In this document: positions 26,945-36,138 of the stretch, one piece after another
How the letters are laid out: each line of letters begins with the position of its first letter
Position numbering within the stretch: position 1 is the stretch's first letter
Assembly (NCBI RefSeq): GCF_000819985.1
Contig: NZ_CDBZ01000113.1
Coordinates: forward strand, 845-41,400
Length of the DNA: 40,556 nt
Source: Aeromonas media
Lineage (GTDB): Bacteria > Pseudomonadota > Gammaproteobacteria > Enterobacterales > Aeromonadaceae
Direction of reading: 5' to 3'
Translations under genes and position numbers: made by a program
Notes under the pieces: generated by a model
Databases searched by the model: none
The model's input: the letters and a program-made list of their open reading frames with translations, nothing else
Told to the model about the DNA's origin: nothing

Positions 26945-28066
26945 ATGCACCACGATCCCCTGTTCTGCCCCCTTCGCCTCGGCCAGTTGCACCTCTCCAA
27001 CCGCATCGTCATGCCGCCCATGACCCGCTCCCGCGCCAGCCAGCCCGGTGATCTGGCCAACGCCATGATGGCCACCTATTACGCCCAGCGCGCGGGCGCC
27101 GGTCTCATCATCGGCGAGGGCACCCAGATAGATCCCCTGGGCAAGGGCTATGCGTGGACCCCGGGCATCCACAGCGCCGAGCAAGTGGCCGGCTGGAAGC
27201 AGGTGACCGATGCGGTGCACGCCAGGGGGGGCATCATGTTTGCCCAGCTCTGGCACGTGGGCCGGGTCACCCACCCGGACAACATAGGCGGCGCCCAGCC
27301 CATCTCTTCCTCCGCCATCAAGGCCGAAGGGGTGAAAGTGTTTGTCGACAACGGCAGCGATGCCCCCGGTTTTGTGGAGACGGTCACTCCCCGCGCCATG
27401 ACCCAGGCCGACATCGACGCCGTGGTGGGCCAGTTCCGCCAGGCCGCCCGCAATGCCATGGAGGCCGGCTTTGACGGCATAGAGCTGCACGCCGCCAACG
27501 GCTACCTCATCAACCAGTTCCTCGACTCCGAGTCCAACGCCCGCACCGACAACTACGGCGGGTCGCTTCAGAACCGGCTGCGCTTCCTGAAAGAGGTGAC
27601 ACAAGCGGTCAGTGCCGAAATCGGAGCAGACCGCGTCGGGGTGCGTCTCGCGCCACTCACCACCCTCAACGGTACTGTCGATGCGAACCCGCAGGAGACC
27701 TATCTGGCTGCAGCGAAGCTGCTGGGGGAAATAGGCATCGTCTATCTGCATATCGCCGAGGCGGACTGGGACGATGCCCCCCTGATGGCGGAGGGCTTCA
27801 AGCAGGGGCTGCGGGATGCCTTCCCCAACACCCTCATCTATGCGGGAAAATATGACGGCGAGCGAGCCAGAGCCGCGCTGCAGGCGGGCTGGGCCGACCT
27901 GATTGGCTTCGGTCGCCCCTTCGTGGCGAACCCGGATCTGCCGAACCGGCTGCGCCACGGCTATCCCTTTGCCCCCCACGATCCCGCCACCCTGTTTGGC
28001 GGTGGTGAGCAGGGGCTCATCGACTACCCCGTCTATCAGGCCGAAACAGCGTCACAGCCTGCCTGA
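26945..28066 (+). CDS. Old Yellow Enzyme family ene-reductase (NemA-like)
   Basis: This 373-residue FMN-dependent NAD(P)H oxidoreductase starts MHHDPLFCPLRLGQLHLSNR behind GAGGAA. Motifs: NRIVMPPMTRSRA near the start, QLWHVGRVTHP, IELHAANGYLINQFLD with the His/Asn pair that binds the substrate carbonyl, RTDNYGGSLQNRLRF, and GFGRPFVANPDLPNRL binding FMN. It belongs to the classical NemA/OYE group, which reduces activated alkenes, maleimides and nitro compounds. No NemR-like regulator is adjacent; the gene appears monocistronic. Confidence 0.9.
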   Translation: MHHDPLFCPLRLGQLHLSNRIVMPPMTRSRASQPGDLANAMMATYYAQRAGAGLIIGEGTQIDPLGKGYAWTPGIHSAEQVAGWKQVTDAVHARGGIMFAQLWHVGRVTHPDNIGGAQPISSSAIKAEGVKVFVDNGSDAPGFVETVTPRAMTQADIDAVVGQFRQAARNAMEAGFDGIELHAANGYLINQFLDSESNARTDNYGGSLQNRLRFLKEVTQAVSAEIGADRVGVRLAPLTTLNGTVDANPQETYLAAAKLLGEIGIVYLHIAEADWDDAPLMAEGFKQGLRDAFPNTLIYAGKYDGERARAALQAGWADLIGFGRPFVANPDLPNRLRHGYPFAPHDPATLFGGGEQGLIDYPVYQAETASQPA

Positions 28067-28094
28067 GACTGGCAACCAGCCTGGCCTCGGAGCC

Positions 28095-28122
28095 ACGCGC
28101 CCGCCCTTATCGGCGGGCGCGT
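28095..28122 (+). terminator. GC-rich hairpin between the OYE and adenine deaminase genes
   Basis: CGCGCCCGCC and GGCGGGCGCG form a ten-base stem with a six-base loop, extended by an A-T pair. The tail TGTTCTTG is only moderately T-rich. It serves two convergent genes. Confidence 0.7.
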
Positions 28123-28142
28123 TGTTCTTGAACATCCGGGCG

Positions 28143-29192
<1,050 letters not shown>

Positions 29193-29284
29193 TTAAGGCA
29201 AGTACAGGCGCCAACGGCGCCCTCCCTCTGCCGTCATTGTGCACCCATCTGACGCGCCGGGGGAGACTTGTCATCAAAGCGCCT

Positions 29285-29290
29285 TATAAT
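29285..29290 (+). promoter_or_regulatory. Possible -10 of the nagD promoter
   Basis: A perfect TATAAT lies 74 bases before the nagD start. The best -35-like sequence nearby (TTGTCA at 29268-29273) is only 11 bases away, so the -35 is unclear. Confidence 0.35.
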
Positions 29291-29363
29291 GGCGGCACAA
29301 AAAAGCCATAAGTGATTGAAGACATTCGAGGTTGGCAACCACCTCCCCCTACAAGGAGTTTCC

Positions 29364-30113
29364 ATGAAGAAAAGCGTCATCTGCGATATCGACGGCGTCA
29401 TCCTGCACAACAACGATCTGGTGCCCGGCGCCGACCGTTTCGTTCATCGCCTGCTGGAGCAGGGCAGCAAGCTGTTGTTCCTCACCAATTACCCGGCCCA
29501 GACCCAGAAAGATCTGCAAAACCGCTTCCGCTCCGCCGGGATCGAGGTGCCAGAGGAGTGCTTCTATACCTCCGCCATGGGCACCGCCGACTTTCTCAAG
29601 CGCCAGGACGGCAAGAAGGCCTATGTGATCGGCGAAGGGGCCCTGACCCACGAGCTCTACAAGGCAGGCTTCACCATCACCGACATCGACCCCGACTTCG
29701 TGGTGGTGGGCGAGACCCGCAACTACAACTGGACCATGATGCAGCTGGGGGCCAAGTTCGTGGATCAGGGTGCCCGCTTCATCGCCACCAACCCCGATAC
29801 CCACGGCCCCATGATGCACCCGGCCTGCGGCGCCCTCTGCGCCCCCATAGAACGGATGACCGGCAAGAAGCCGTTCTACGTCGGCAAGCCGAGCGCCTGG
29901 ATCATTCGCGCGGCGCTCAACCGGATGGAGGCCCACTCCGACGACACCATCATCATCGGCGACAACCTGCGCACCGACATCCTGGCGGGCTTCCAGGCCG
30001 GTCTCGAGACGGTGCTGGTGCTCTCCGGAGTGAGCAAGGTGGCGGACATCGACCGCATGCCGTTCAGACCGAATCACATCTTCGACTCCGTGGTCGACAT
30101 CGATATCGTCTGA
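29364..30113 (+). CDS. nagD: Nucleotide phosphatase NagD (HAD family)
   Basis: This 249-residue cytoplasmic HAD-IIA phosphatase starts MKKSVICDIDGVILHNND at 29364, behind AAGGAG; an in-frame ATG at 29316 has no such site. Motif I DIDGVI (nucleophile Asp), motif II FLTNYPAQ, Lys in VGKPS, and GDNLRTDI for Mg binding are intact. Length equals E. coli NagD (250), which dephosphorylates UMP and other nucleoside monophosphates. Unlike E. coli it is not in a nag operon here. Confidence 0.93.
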   Translation: MKKSVICDIDGVILHNNDLVPGADRFVHRLLEQGSKLLFLTNYPAQTQKDLQNRFRSAGIEVPEECFYTSAMGTADFLKRQDGKKAYVIGEGALTHELYKAGFTITDIDPDFVVVGETRNYNWTMMQLGAKFVDQGARFIATNPDTHGPMMHPACGALCAPIERMTGKKPFYVGKPSAWIIRAALNRMEAHSDDTIIIGDNLRTDILAGFQAGLETVLVLSGVSKVADIDRMPFRPNHIFDSVVDIDIV

Positions 30114-30152
30114 TCCCCTTCCTTGGTCCCCCTTGGCAAGGTGGCGCACATC

Positions 30153-30180
30153 GTTTAACGTAAGCGCAACATTGTTAAAC
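30153..30180. promoter_or_regulatory. Inverted repeat upstream of the cupin gene
   Basis: GTTTAAC (30153-30159) and GTTAAAC (30174-30180) are inverted with centres 21 bases apart, two helical turns, so both halves face the same side. A further hairpin GGGAGC/GCTCCC lies at 30190-30206, before the ribosome site. Confidence 0.35.
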
Positions 30181-30228
30181 AAACTAAACGGGAGCAGGAC
30201 GCTCCCCTCGCCACCCCAAGGACGCACC

Positions 30229-30597
30229 ATGAAGAGCCTGAACGACTGGATCCTGCTGGACCAGCACCCCGTCTCCCCTACCCCGCTGATGCCCGCCCCC
30301 GAGCGGATCCGCGCCGGCAACCCGAGCCAGACCCTCTGGAACCACTATTCGGACCCCAGCCAGCAGTTTCACGTGGGCTTCTGGGCCTGCGAGCCGGGGC
30401 GCTGGGCCGTGCACTACACCGAGCACGAATATTGTCAGCTGCTGGAAGGGGAAGCGCGGATCCACGACGGCCAGGGGGGCGAGCTGCACCTCAAGCCGGG
30501 GGATCAGTTCGTCATCCCGGCGGGCTTCGTCGGCGAGTGGGAGACCCTCACCCCCTGTCGCAAGCTCTATGTGATCTTCGAGCCCGCCGCGACTTGA
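30229..30597 (+). CDS. Small cupin-domain protein (Cupin_3/DUF861-like)
   Basis: This 122-residue protein starts MKSLNDWILLDQHP at 30229. The single cupin barrel has WAVHYTEHEYCQLLEGEARIHDG, LKPGDQFVIPAGFVGEWET and LYVIFEP. It resembles the DUF861/Cupin_3 group, including (S)-ureidoglycine-like and related sugar-phosphate cupins, in which the first motif lacks a full His pair. The catalytic function is unknown. It is followed by a terminator and does not appear to be in operon with asnB. Confidence 0.82.
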   Translation: MKSLNDWILLDQHPVSPTPLMPAPERIRAGNPSQTLWNHYSDPSQQFHVGFWACEPGRWAVHYTEHEYCQLLEGEARIHDGQGGELHLKPGDQFVIPAGFVGEWETLTPCRKLYVIFEPAAT

Positions 30598-30612
30598 CGC
30601 CAACGTCAACCA

Positions 30613-30635
30613 GGGCCCTGTCTGCGGCCCTTTTT
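30613..30635 (+). terminator. Terminator of the cupin gene
   Basis: GGGCC/GGCCC, with an eight-base loop, is followed directly by TTTTT, 15 bases after the stop. Confidence 0.8.
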
Positions 30636-30686
30636 CATGCCGGCCAGGTTGACGTTTGCGGCATGATTTTGTGCGGTTTTCCCGCT

Positions 30687-30703
30687 TGCAAAAGGTTTTT
30701 GCA
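30687..30703. promoter_or_regulatory. Inverted repeat in the asnB upstream region
   Basis: TGCAAAA and TTTTGCA are inverted around a three-base centre (GGT), about 90 bases before asnB. It could be an operator half-site pair; a matching promoter could not be identified. Confidence 0.3.
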
Positions 30704-30790
30704 CTAGGCATTGTGATTGGCGAGGAATGTAAATGGAATTTCGAGCCCAAACGTGGGGGGCTCATATAAAAATCAAGAGGATTACCGCCA

Positions 30791-32455
30791 ATGTGTTCTA
30801 TTTTCGGCATTCTGGACATCAAGACCGACTCCGCCGCCTTGCGCAAATCGGCCCTGGAGATGTCCAAGCGACTGCGTCACCGCGGGCCTGACTGGTCCGG
30901 CGTCTACAGCTCCGACAAGGCCATCCTGGTGCACGAGCGCCTGGCCATCGTCGATCCGGGCAATGGCGCCCAGCCGCTCTACAACCCGGAGCGCACTCAC
31001 GTATTGGCCGTCAACGGCGAGATCTACAACCACAAGGAACTGGAGAAGAACCTCAAGGTCGACTTCCAGTTCCAGACCCACTCCGACTGCGAGGTGCTGC
31101 TCGCCCTCTACAAGGAGAAGGGCCCCGCCTTCCTGGACGATCTGAACGGCATCTTCGCCTTCATCCTCTATGACGCCGAGCAGGACGCCTACCTGATCGG
31201 TCGCGATCACATGGGGATCATCCCCCTCTACACCGGCCGCGACGAGCATGGCAACGTCTACGTCGCCTCCGAGATGAAGGCCCTGGTGCCGGTGTGCAAG
31301 AGCGTCGAGACCTTCCCACCGGGACACTACCTCTGGAGCAAGGATGGCGAGCTAAAACAGTGGTACAAACGCGACTGGATGGAATATCAGGCGGTCGAGC
31401 ACAACGTCAGTGACAAGGCCGAGCTGAAAGCCGCTCTGGAAGCGGCGGTCAAACGCCAGCTGATGTGTGACGTGCCCTACGGCGTGCTGCTCTCCGGCGG
31501 TCTGGATTCGTCCGTCATCTCCGCCATCACCAAGCTCTACGCCGCCCGTCGGGTAGAGGATGATGGCAAGAGCGAGGCTTGGTGGCCCCAGCTGCACTCC
31601 TTCGCCGTGGGGCTGGAAGGCTCGCCGGATTTGGCCGCCGCCCGCAAGGTGGCCGATCACCTCGGCACCATACACCACCAGATCCACTTCACCGTGCAGG
31701 AAGGGCTGGATGCCCTGCGCGACGTCATCTATCACCTCGAGACCTATGACGTCACCACCATCCGCGCCTCCACCCCCATGTATCTGATGGCGCGCTACAT
31801 CAAGGCGATGGGGATCAAGATGGTGCTCTCCGGCGAAGGCTCCGACGAGCTGTTTGGCGGCTACCTCTACTTCCACAAGGCCCCCAACGCCCGGGAGTTC
31901 CACGAGGAGAACGTGCGCAAGCTTGCCTCCTTGCATCTGTATGACTGCCTGCGGGCCAACAAGTCCATGGCCGCCTGGGGCGTGGAGGGTCGCGTGCCCT
32001 TCCTCGACAAGGAGTTCATGGACGTGGCGATGCGCCTGCAGCCCGCCGACAAGATGTGTGGCAACGGCAAGATCGAGAAGCACATCCTGCGGGAAGCGTT
32101 CGAGGAGCTGCTGCCCCACGAGGTGGCCTGGCGTCAGAAGGAGCAGTTCTCCGACGGCGTGGGCTACTCCTGGATTGACAGCCTGAAAGCCATGGTCGAG
32201 ACCGAAGTGACGGATCAGATGTTCGAGGCGGCGGCATTCCGCTTCCCCATCAACACTCCGCTCACCAAGGAGGCTTACTTCTACCGCGCCATCTTCGACG
32301 AGCACTTCCCGCTGGAGTCCGCCGCCCGCACCGTGCCCTACGGCAAGTCGGTCGCCTGCTCTACCCCGACCGCGCTGGAGTGGGATGCCAAGTTCAAGGA
32401 GATGGCCGACCCCTCCGGTCGCGCCGTGATGGACGTCCACCAGCAGAGCTACTGA
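30791..32455 (+). CDS. asnB: Asparagine synthetase B (glutamine-hydrolysing)
   Basis: This 554-residue product has the same length as E. coli AsnB. The mature N-terminus is the nucleophile Cys (MCSIFGILD) of the Ntn glutaminase domain, with HRGPDWSG, RLAIVDP, NGEIYNH and CEVLLALY. The synthetase domain has the PP-loop LLSGGLDSSVISAIT and SGEGSDELFGGYLYF. It makes asparagine and glutamate from aspartate, glutamine and ATP. The start ATG follows AAGAGGA. A 16-base hairpin terminator follows, so the gene is monocistronic. Confidence 0.96.
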   Translation: MCSIFGILDIKTDSAALRKSALEMSKRLRHRGPDWSGVYSSDKAILVHERLAIVDPGNGAQPLYNPERTHVLAVNGEIYNHKELEKNLKVDFQFQTHSDCEVLLALYKEKGPAFLDDLNGIFAFILYDAEQDAYLIGRDHMGIIPLYTGRDEHGNVYVASEMKALVPVCKSVETFPPGHYLWSKDGELKQWYKRDWMEYQAVEHNVSDKAELKAALEAAVKRQLMCDVPYGVLLSGGLDSSVISAITKLYAARRVEDDGKSEAWWPQLHSFAVGLEGSPDLAAARKVADHLGTIHHQIHFTVQEGLDALRDVIYHLETYDVTTIRASTPMYLMARYIKAMGIKMVLSGEGSDELFGGYLYFHKAPNAREFHEENVRKLASLHLYDCLRANKSMAAWGVEGRVPFLDKEFMDVAMRLQPADKMCGNGKIEKHILREAFEELLPHEVAWRQKEQFSDGVGYSWIDSLKAMVETEVTDQMFEAAAFRFPINTPLTKEAYFYRAIFDEHFPLESAARTVPYGKSVACSTPTALEWDAKFKEMADPSGRAVMDVHQQSY

Positions 32456-32480
32456 TCCGCAAGCGGACAGAGCCCGACCA

Positions 32481-32516
32481 AACAACAAAGCCCCTCTCGA
32501 GGGGCTTTGTTGTTTT
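32481..32516 (+). terminator. asnB terminator
   Basis: AACAACAAAGCCCCTC pairs with GAGGGGCTTTGTTGTT, a 16-base perfect stem that ends in a T-rich arm. Confidence 0.92.
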
Positions 32517-32636
32517 CTGCCATTTCATTCCCGCTTTTTTGCTTCTCTCCTTCCCTGTTTACGGCTTGGCGAAGGGGCTCGCTCGTGTCACATTATTCCG
32601 GCTTGGAAGCAACAACGACAATACAAGGAAGAGACG

Positions 32637-33137
32637 ATGAAACGACTGTTACTGCCCCTGGTGCTGGGCACCCTGCTGTTCAACGGCGCCGTCCGCGCGG
32701 GTGACCACCTCTGGGCCAGGGGCTTGCCCGATTACAGTCAGGGCTATGACGAGCAGCGGGATCCGGCGAAAGATCTCGCCGCTGCCACCATCAGGGCGCA
32801 ACAAGAGGACAAGCAGGTATTGCTGCTGGTGGGGGGCGAGTGGTGCAGCTGGTGTAAGGAGATGAACCACTTCCTGGATCGGGAGCCCGAGCTTGCGCAC
32901 CAGTTCAACCGGACCTTCGTGGTGGTCAAGGTGAACGTCAGCAAGGAGAACAAAAACGCCCTCTTCCTCAAGGCCTATCCAGAATATCTGGGAGTACCCC
33001 ACTTCTACGTGCTGGACGCCAGAGGCAAGCTGCTGGAGTCCTTCAATACCGGATTGCTGGAGAAGGGGAAAAGTTACGATGAGGTCAAGTTTGGCAAGTT
33101 TATCAGCTACTTTGAGCGCCAGGATGCTCGTAGCTGA
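32637..33137 (+). CDS. Periplasmic thioredoxin-fold protein, WCSWC motif
   Basis: This 166-residue protein has a cleavable signal peptide (MKRLLLPLVLGTLLFNGAVRAG) and a thioredoxin-fold body. The redox motif is EWCSWCKEMNHFLD, followed by FVVVKVNVSKENKN and the cis-proline loop GVPHFYVLDARGK. Such W-C-x-W-C proteins (thioredoxin_7/DUF255-like) act as periplasmic or membrane-associated disulfide reductases. The specific partner is unknown. It starts at 32637 after GGAAGAGACG and is followed by a hairpin. Confidence 0.82.
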   Translation: MKRLLLPLVLGTLLFNGAVRAGDHLWARGLPDYSQGYDEQRDPAKDLAAATIRAQQEDKQVLLLVGGEWCSWCKEMNHFLDREPELAHQFNRTFVVVKVNVSKENKNALFLKAYPEYLGVPHFYVLDARGKLLESFNTGLLEKGKSYDEVKFGKFISYFERQDARS

Positions 33138-33157
33138 CAAGCCTTGACCATGATGCA

Positions 33158-33193
33158 AACACCCCGCACGGTCGCCTGACGGTGCGGGGTGTT
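33158..33193. terminator. Terminator between the thioredoxin-like gene and maiA
   Basis: AACACCCCGCAC and GTGCGGGGTGTT form a 12-base stem; inner GTC/GAC pairs shorten the loop. It ends with TGTTGTTT on the plus strand and lies between convergent genes. Confidence 0.85.
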
Positions 33194-33215
33194 TGTTGTT
33201 TATCACGGGGAAGAA

Positions 33216-33854
33216 TCAGGCTTGCGCATCCGGCTGATTGGCGGGAGCGGCCTTGACAAAGGCCTGCAACTGCTCGCAGTTGGCGACGATGCGCGCGATG
33301 GTGGGGTAGTCGTCCAACGTCATATTGAAGCGGTGGGCGTTATAGACCTGGGGCACCAGCATGCAGTCCGCCAGGGTTACCTCGTTGCCCACGCAATAGA
33401 CGCCGGCGGTGGTCATCAACAATTGCTCAAGGGCGGTGAAGGTCTCGTCAATCCAGTGGCGATACCAGGCATCGCGCGCCACCTTGCTCTGCCCCAACTC
33501 CTGCTCCAGGTAGTTCAGCACCCTCAGGTTGTTGAGGGGATGAGTGTCGCAGGCGATCATGTTGACTATCTGGCGCACCCGGGCCCGCTCCTCGGGAGCG
33601 GAGGGCATCAGGGGGTAGGCCGGATAGGTCTCGTCGAGGTATTCCATGATGGCCACCGACTGACCCAGCTGCACATCCCCGTCGATGAGAAAAGGCACCA
33701 GCCCCTGGGGATTGACCCGGCGATAGGCCTTCTCTTTCTGCTCACCCTGTCTCAGATTGACCGGGTGCTGCTCATAACCAAGCCCCTTGAGGTGCAGCAC
33801 CAGACGCACGCGAAAGCTGGCCGATGAACGCCAATATCCAAACAACTGCAGCAT
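33216..33854 (-). CDS. maiA: Maleylacetoacetate isomerase
   Basis: This 212-residue zeta-class GST isomerises maleylacetoacetate to fumarylacetoacetate using glutathione. Family signatures are SSASFRVRLVLHLKG (the SSCxxRVR-like active-site loop), NPQGLVPFLID, GQSVAIMEYLDETYP, and ADCMLVPQVYNA. It is last in the hppD-hmgA-fahA-maiA operon, 73 bases after fahA, and completes the branch to fumarate and acetoacetate. Confidence 0.95.
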   Translation of the reverse strand: MLQLFGYWRSSASFRVRLVLHLKGLGYEQHPVNLRQGEQKEKAYRRVNPQGLVPFLIDGDVQLGQSVAIMEYLDETYPAYPLMPSAPEERARVRQIVNMIACDTHPLNNLRVLNYLEQELGQSKVARDAWYRHWIDETFTALEQLLMTTAGVYCVGNEVTLADCMLVPQVYNAHRFNMTLDDYPTIARIVANCEQLQAFVKAAPANQPDAQA

Positions 33855-33927
33855 ATTATGTCCCTATGGTGGCAGGTGTGTGCCACCTGCCGTGTCGCCT
33901 GGCCGACCTTGGCCGGCCCAGGCCTTG

Positions 33928-34926
33928 CTAGCTCGTCTGACTGGCCCCCCCTTGCGTGACCCGTTGCAAAATGGTGCCAAACAGACTCATCCCGTTGCGA
34001 TCCTGCATCGCGATGGACACTGTATCACCAAAGCGCAGAAAGGGTGTAGTGGCTTGACCTGACTCGATTATTTCCAGCATCCGCTGCTCGGCGAGGCAGG
34101 AGGATCCCCGGCTTCTGTCGTAGTTGGAGACGGTGCCCGAGCCGATGATGCAGCCCGCGCCAAGGGGCCTGGTCTTGGCCGCGTGGGCGATCAGCTCGAA
34201 GAAGTTGAAGGTCATGTCGAGCCCCGCATCCGGCTCCCCGAACAGGGCGCCGTTGAGCTGGGTCACCAAGGGCAGATGCACCTTGCCCTGCCGCCAGTCG
34301 CTGCCGAGCTCGTCCGGGGTGATGGCCACCGGCGAGAAGCTGCTGGAGGGTTTGGACTGGAAGAAGCCAAAGCCCTTGGCGAGCTCCCCGGGAATGAGGT
34401 TGCGCAGGCTCACATCGTTGACCAGCATCAACAGCTTGACGTGCTCCTCTGCCTTCTGCGCGCTGGTGCCCATGGGCACGTCGTCGGTGATGACGGCCAC
34501 CTCAGATTCAAAGTCGATGCCCCACTCCTCCGACCCCATGACGATGGGGCCGCGCGGGGCGAGGAAGCTGTCGGAGCCCCCCTGGTACATCAGGGGATCG
34601 TGCCAGAAGCTCTCCGGCATCTCGGCGCCACGCGCCTTGCGCACCAGCTCCACGTGATTGACGTAAGCGCTGCCATCGGCCCACTGGTAGGCGCGGGGCA
34701 GCGGGGAGAGGCAGGCCGTCTCATCGAAGGGGAAGGCATCGGGGCAGGCTCCGTCGTTGAGGGCCTGATAGACGGCGGTCAGTCGGGGGGCGAGTTCGGC
34801 CCATTCGTCCAGTGCCCCTTGCAGGGTGGGGGCTATGTCGGCCACGGCCACCGCCCGGGTCAGATCCCGGCTCACCACCACCAGGGCGCCATCGCGCTTG
34901 CCATTGTTCAAGGTTGCCAATTTCAT
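33928..34926 (-). CDS. fahA: Fumarylacetoacetase
   Basis: This 332-residue product starts MKLATLNNGKRDGALVVVS at 34926; the longer in-frame start is rejected because it overlaps hmgA without a ribosome site. Metal-binding and catalytic segments of the FAH fold are visible: PESFWHDPLMYQGGSD, ESEVAVITDDVPMGTS, LMLVNDVSLRN, KPSSSFSPVAITPDELG, and GSGTVSNYDRSRGSSCLAEQ. It hydrolyses fumarylacetoacetate to fumarate plus acetoacetate. It lies ten bases after hmgA and 73 before maiA in the tyrosine catabolic operon. Confidence 0.94.
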   Translation of the reverse strand: MKLATLNNGKRDGALVVVSRDLTRAVAVADIAPTLQGALDEWAELAPRLTAVYQALNDGACPDAFPFDETACLSPLPRAYQWADGSAYVNHVELVRKARGAEMPESFWHDPLMYQGGSDSFLAPRGPIVMGSEEWGIDFESEVAVITDDVPMGTSAQKAEEHVKLLMLVNDVSLRNLIPGELAKGFGFFQSKPSSSFSPVAITPDELGSDWRQGKVHLPLVTQLNGALFGEPDAGLDMTFNFFELIAHAAKTRPLGAGCIIGSGTVSNYDRSRGSSCLAEQRMLEIIESGQATTPFLRFGDTVSIAMQDRNGMSLFGTILQRVTQGGASQTS

Positions 34927-34936
34927 ATCGAATTCC

Positions 34937-36088
34937 TTATTTGCCGATGGTGCCGTCTGGTCGCTGCCAGCTGGAGACATAGTGGGGATCCTCTATCCCT
35001 TCGCAGATCTGGCCGACCCCCAGGGCATCCCGGGTGTCGAGCATCACCGCCACCTCGTCGGTGAAGGTCTTGGCGTGGGCCTGCCCCGCCGCAAAGGCCT
35101 TGGGATGGGGGCCGTGGGTGAAACCGGCGGGGTGGAAGGTGACCATACCCCGCTCTATGTTGTCCCGGCTGAAGAAATCCCCGGCGTGGTAGAAGAGCAC
35201 CTCGTCAAAGTCGTCGTTGCTGTGGTAGAAGGGCACCCGCAGCGCCCCGGGATCGCTCTCGATGGGGCGCGGCACGAAGGTGCAGATGACGAAGCGGCTC
35301 GCCACGAAGGTGGAGTGGGCCGACGGCGGCAGATGGTAGCGGTGGCTCATCAGCGGGCGGATGTCCCGCCAGTTGAGGCGCACCACGCAGAGATCCCCAT
35401 GCCAGCCCTGGGCATCCAGGGGGTTGAAGGGCCAGGTGATGACCGAGACCTGATCGTGGCGCTTGACCTGCAGCGACCAGGGGTTTTCGTCCTGCTGGGC
35501 CAGGAAACACTCATCGATGGCGGGCACATCCAGCGCCGCCGGATCGAAGATGGCGTGGTTGCCCACCAGCCCCTTGTCCGGCAGCTGATAGCTGTCCTCG
35601 GTCGCCTCTATCATCAGGATGAACAGCGGCGCGGTCGGCTCGATGCGCCACATGGTGCCGCGGGGGATCACCACGTAGTCCCCCTCTTTCAGCGTGAGAT
35701 GGCCGTAGTCGCAGAAAAACTCCCCGCCCCCCTCGTGGATGAACAAGAGCTCGTCGCCATCGGCGTTGCGCACCAGAAATGGCATCGACTCGCTCAGGCG
35801 CCACATCCGGTAGCGGCAGTGGGGGTTGCTGAGCAGATCCGGCATCACCCAGGGGGAGAGGGAGCTCACCGCCTCGCCGAGGGCATTGAGATCGAACAGC
35901 CGCGGTCGCAGCGGCCCCTCCTAACTGCTCCAGTCGGTGGGGGCATGCTTGTGGTGCATGTGGGTGGCGGGGCCGAAGAAGCCGCTGCGGCCCAGTTCGC
36001 GCTCGTAGATGGCCTGCTCGGGCAGGTCGGCGTGGGCCTGGCGGGAGTGGGTCCCCTCCCGGTGGGGGAAACTTATCCAGTTACGCAT
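34937..36088 (-). pseudogene. hmgA: Homogentisate 1,2-dioxygenase hmgA with in-frame amber stop
   Basis: The reading frame from MRNWISFPHREGTHS at 36088 runs through PATHMHHKHAPTDWSS to a TAG at 35921-35923 (codon 56), then continues in the same frame with EGPLRPRLFDLNALGE to a normal stop at 34937. The total is 383 residues plus this stop, typical of the short-form HmgA. Relatives have W-EGPLRP here, so the likely change is TGG to TAG. No other lesion is seen, and the rest is conserved, including the cupin/active-site HIS-containing FYHSNDDFDEVLFYH and HPAGFTHGPHP. The truncated product would lack the active site; an internal start after the stop would lose the N-terminal 60-70 residues. The alternative explanations are suppression or a sequencing error. 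The neighbouring operon genes are intact. Confidence 0.9.
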
Positions 36089-36138
36089 GGCTGTGTACCT
36101 CCCATGAAATGAATACCGGCCGACGAGCTAGCATCCCG

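Noticed and set aside
30649-30680. Sigma-70 promoter for asnB around TTGACG
   Set aside because: No acceptable -10 lies 16-18 bases downstream.
34937-35869. Calling hmgA as a normal 310-residue gene starting after the stop
   Set aside because: The upstream frame clearly encodes the conserved HmgA N-terminus, so the shorter call would hide the amber codon.
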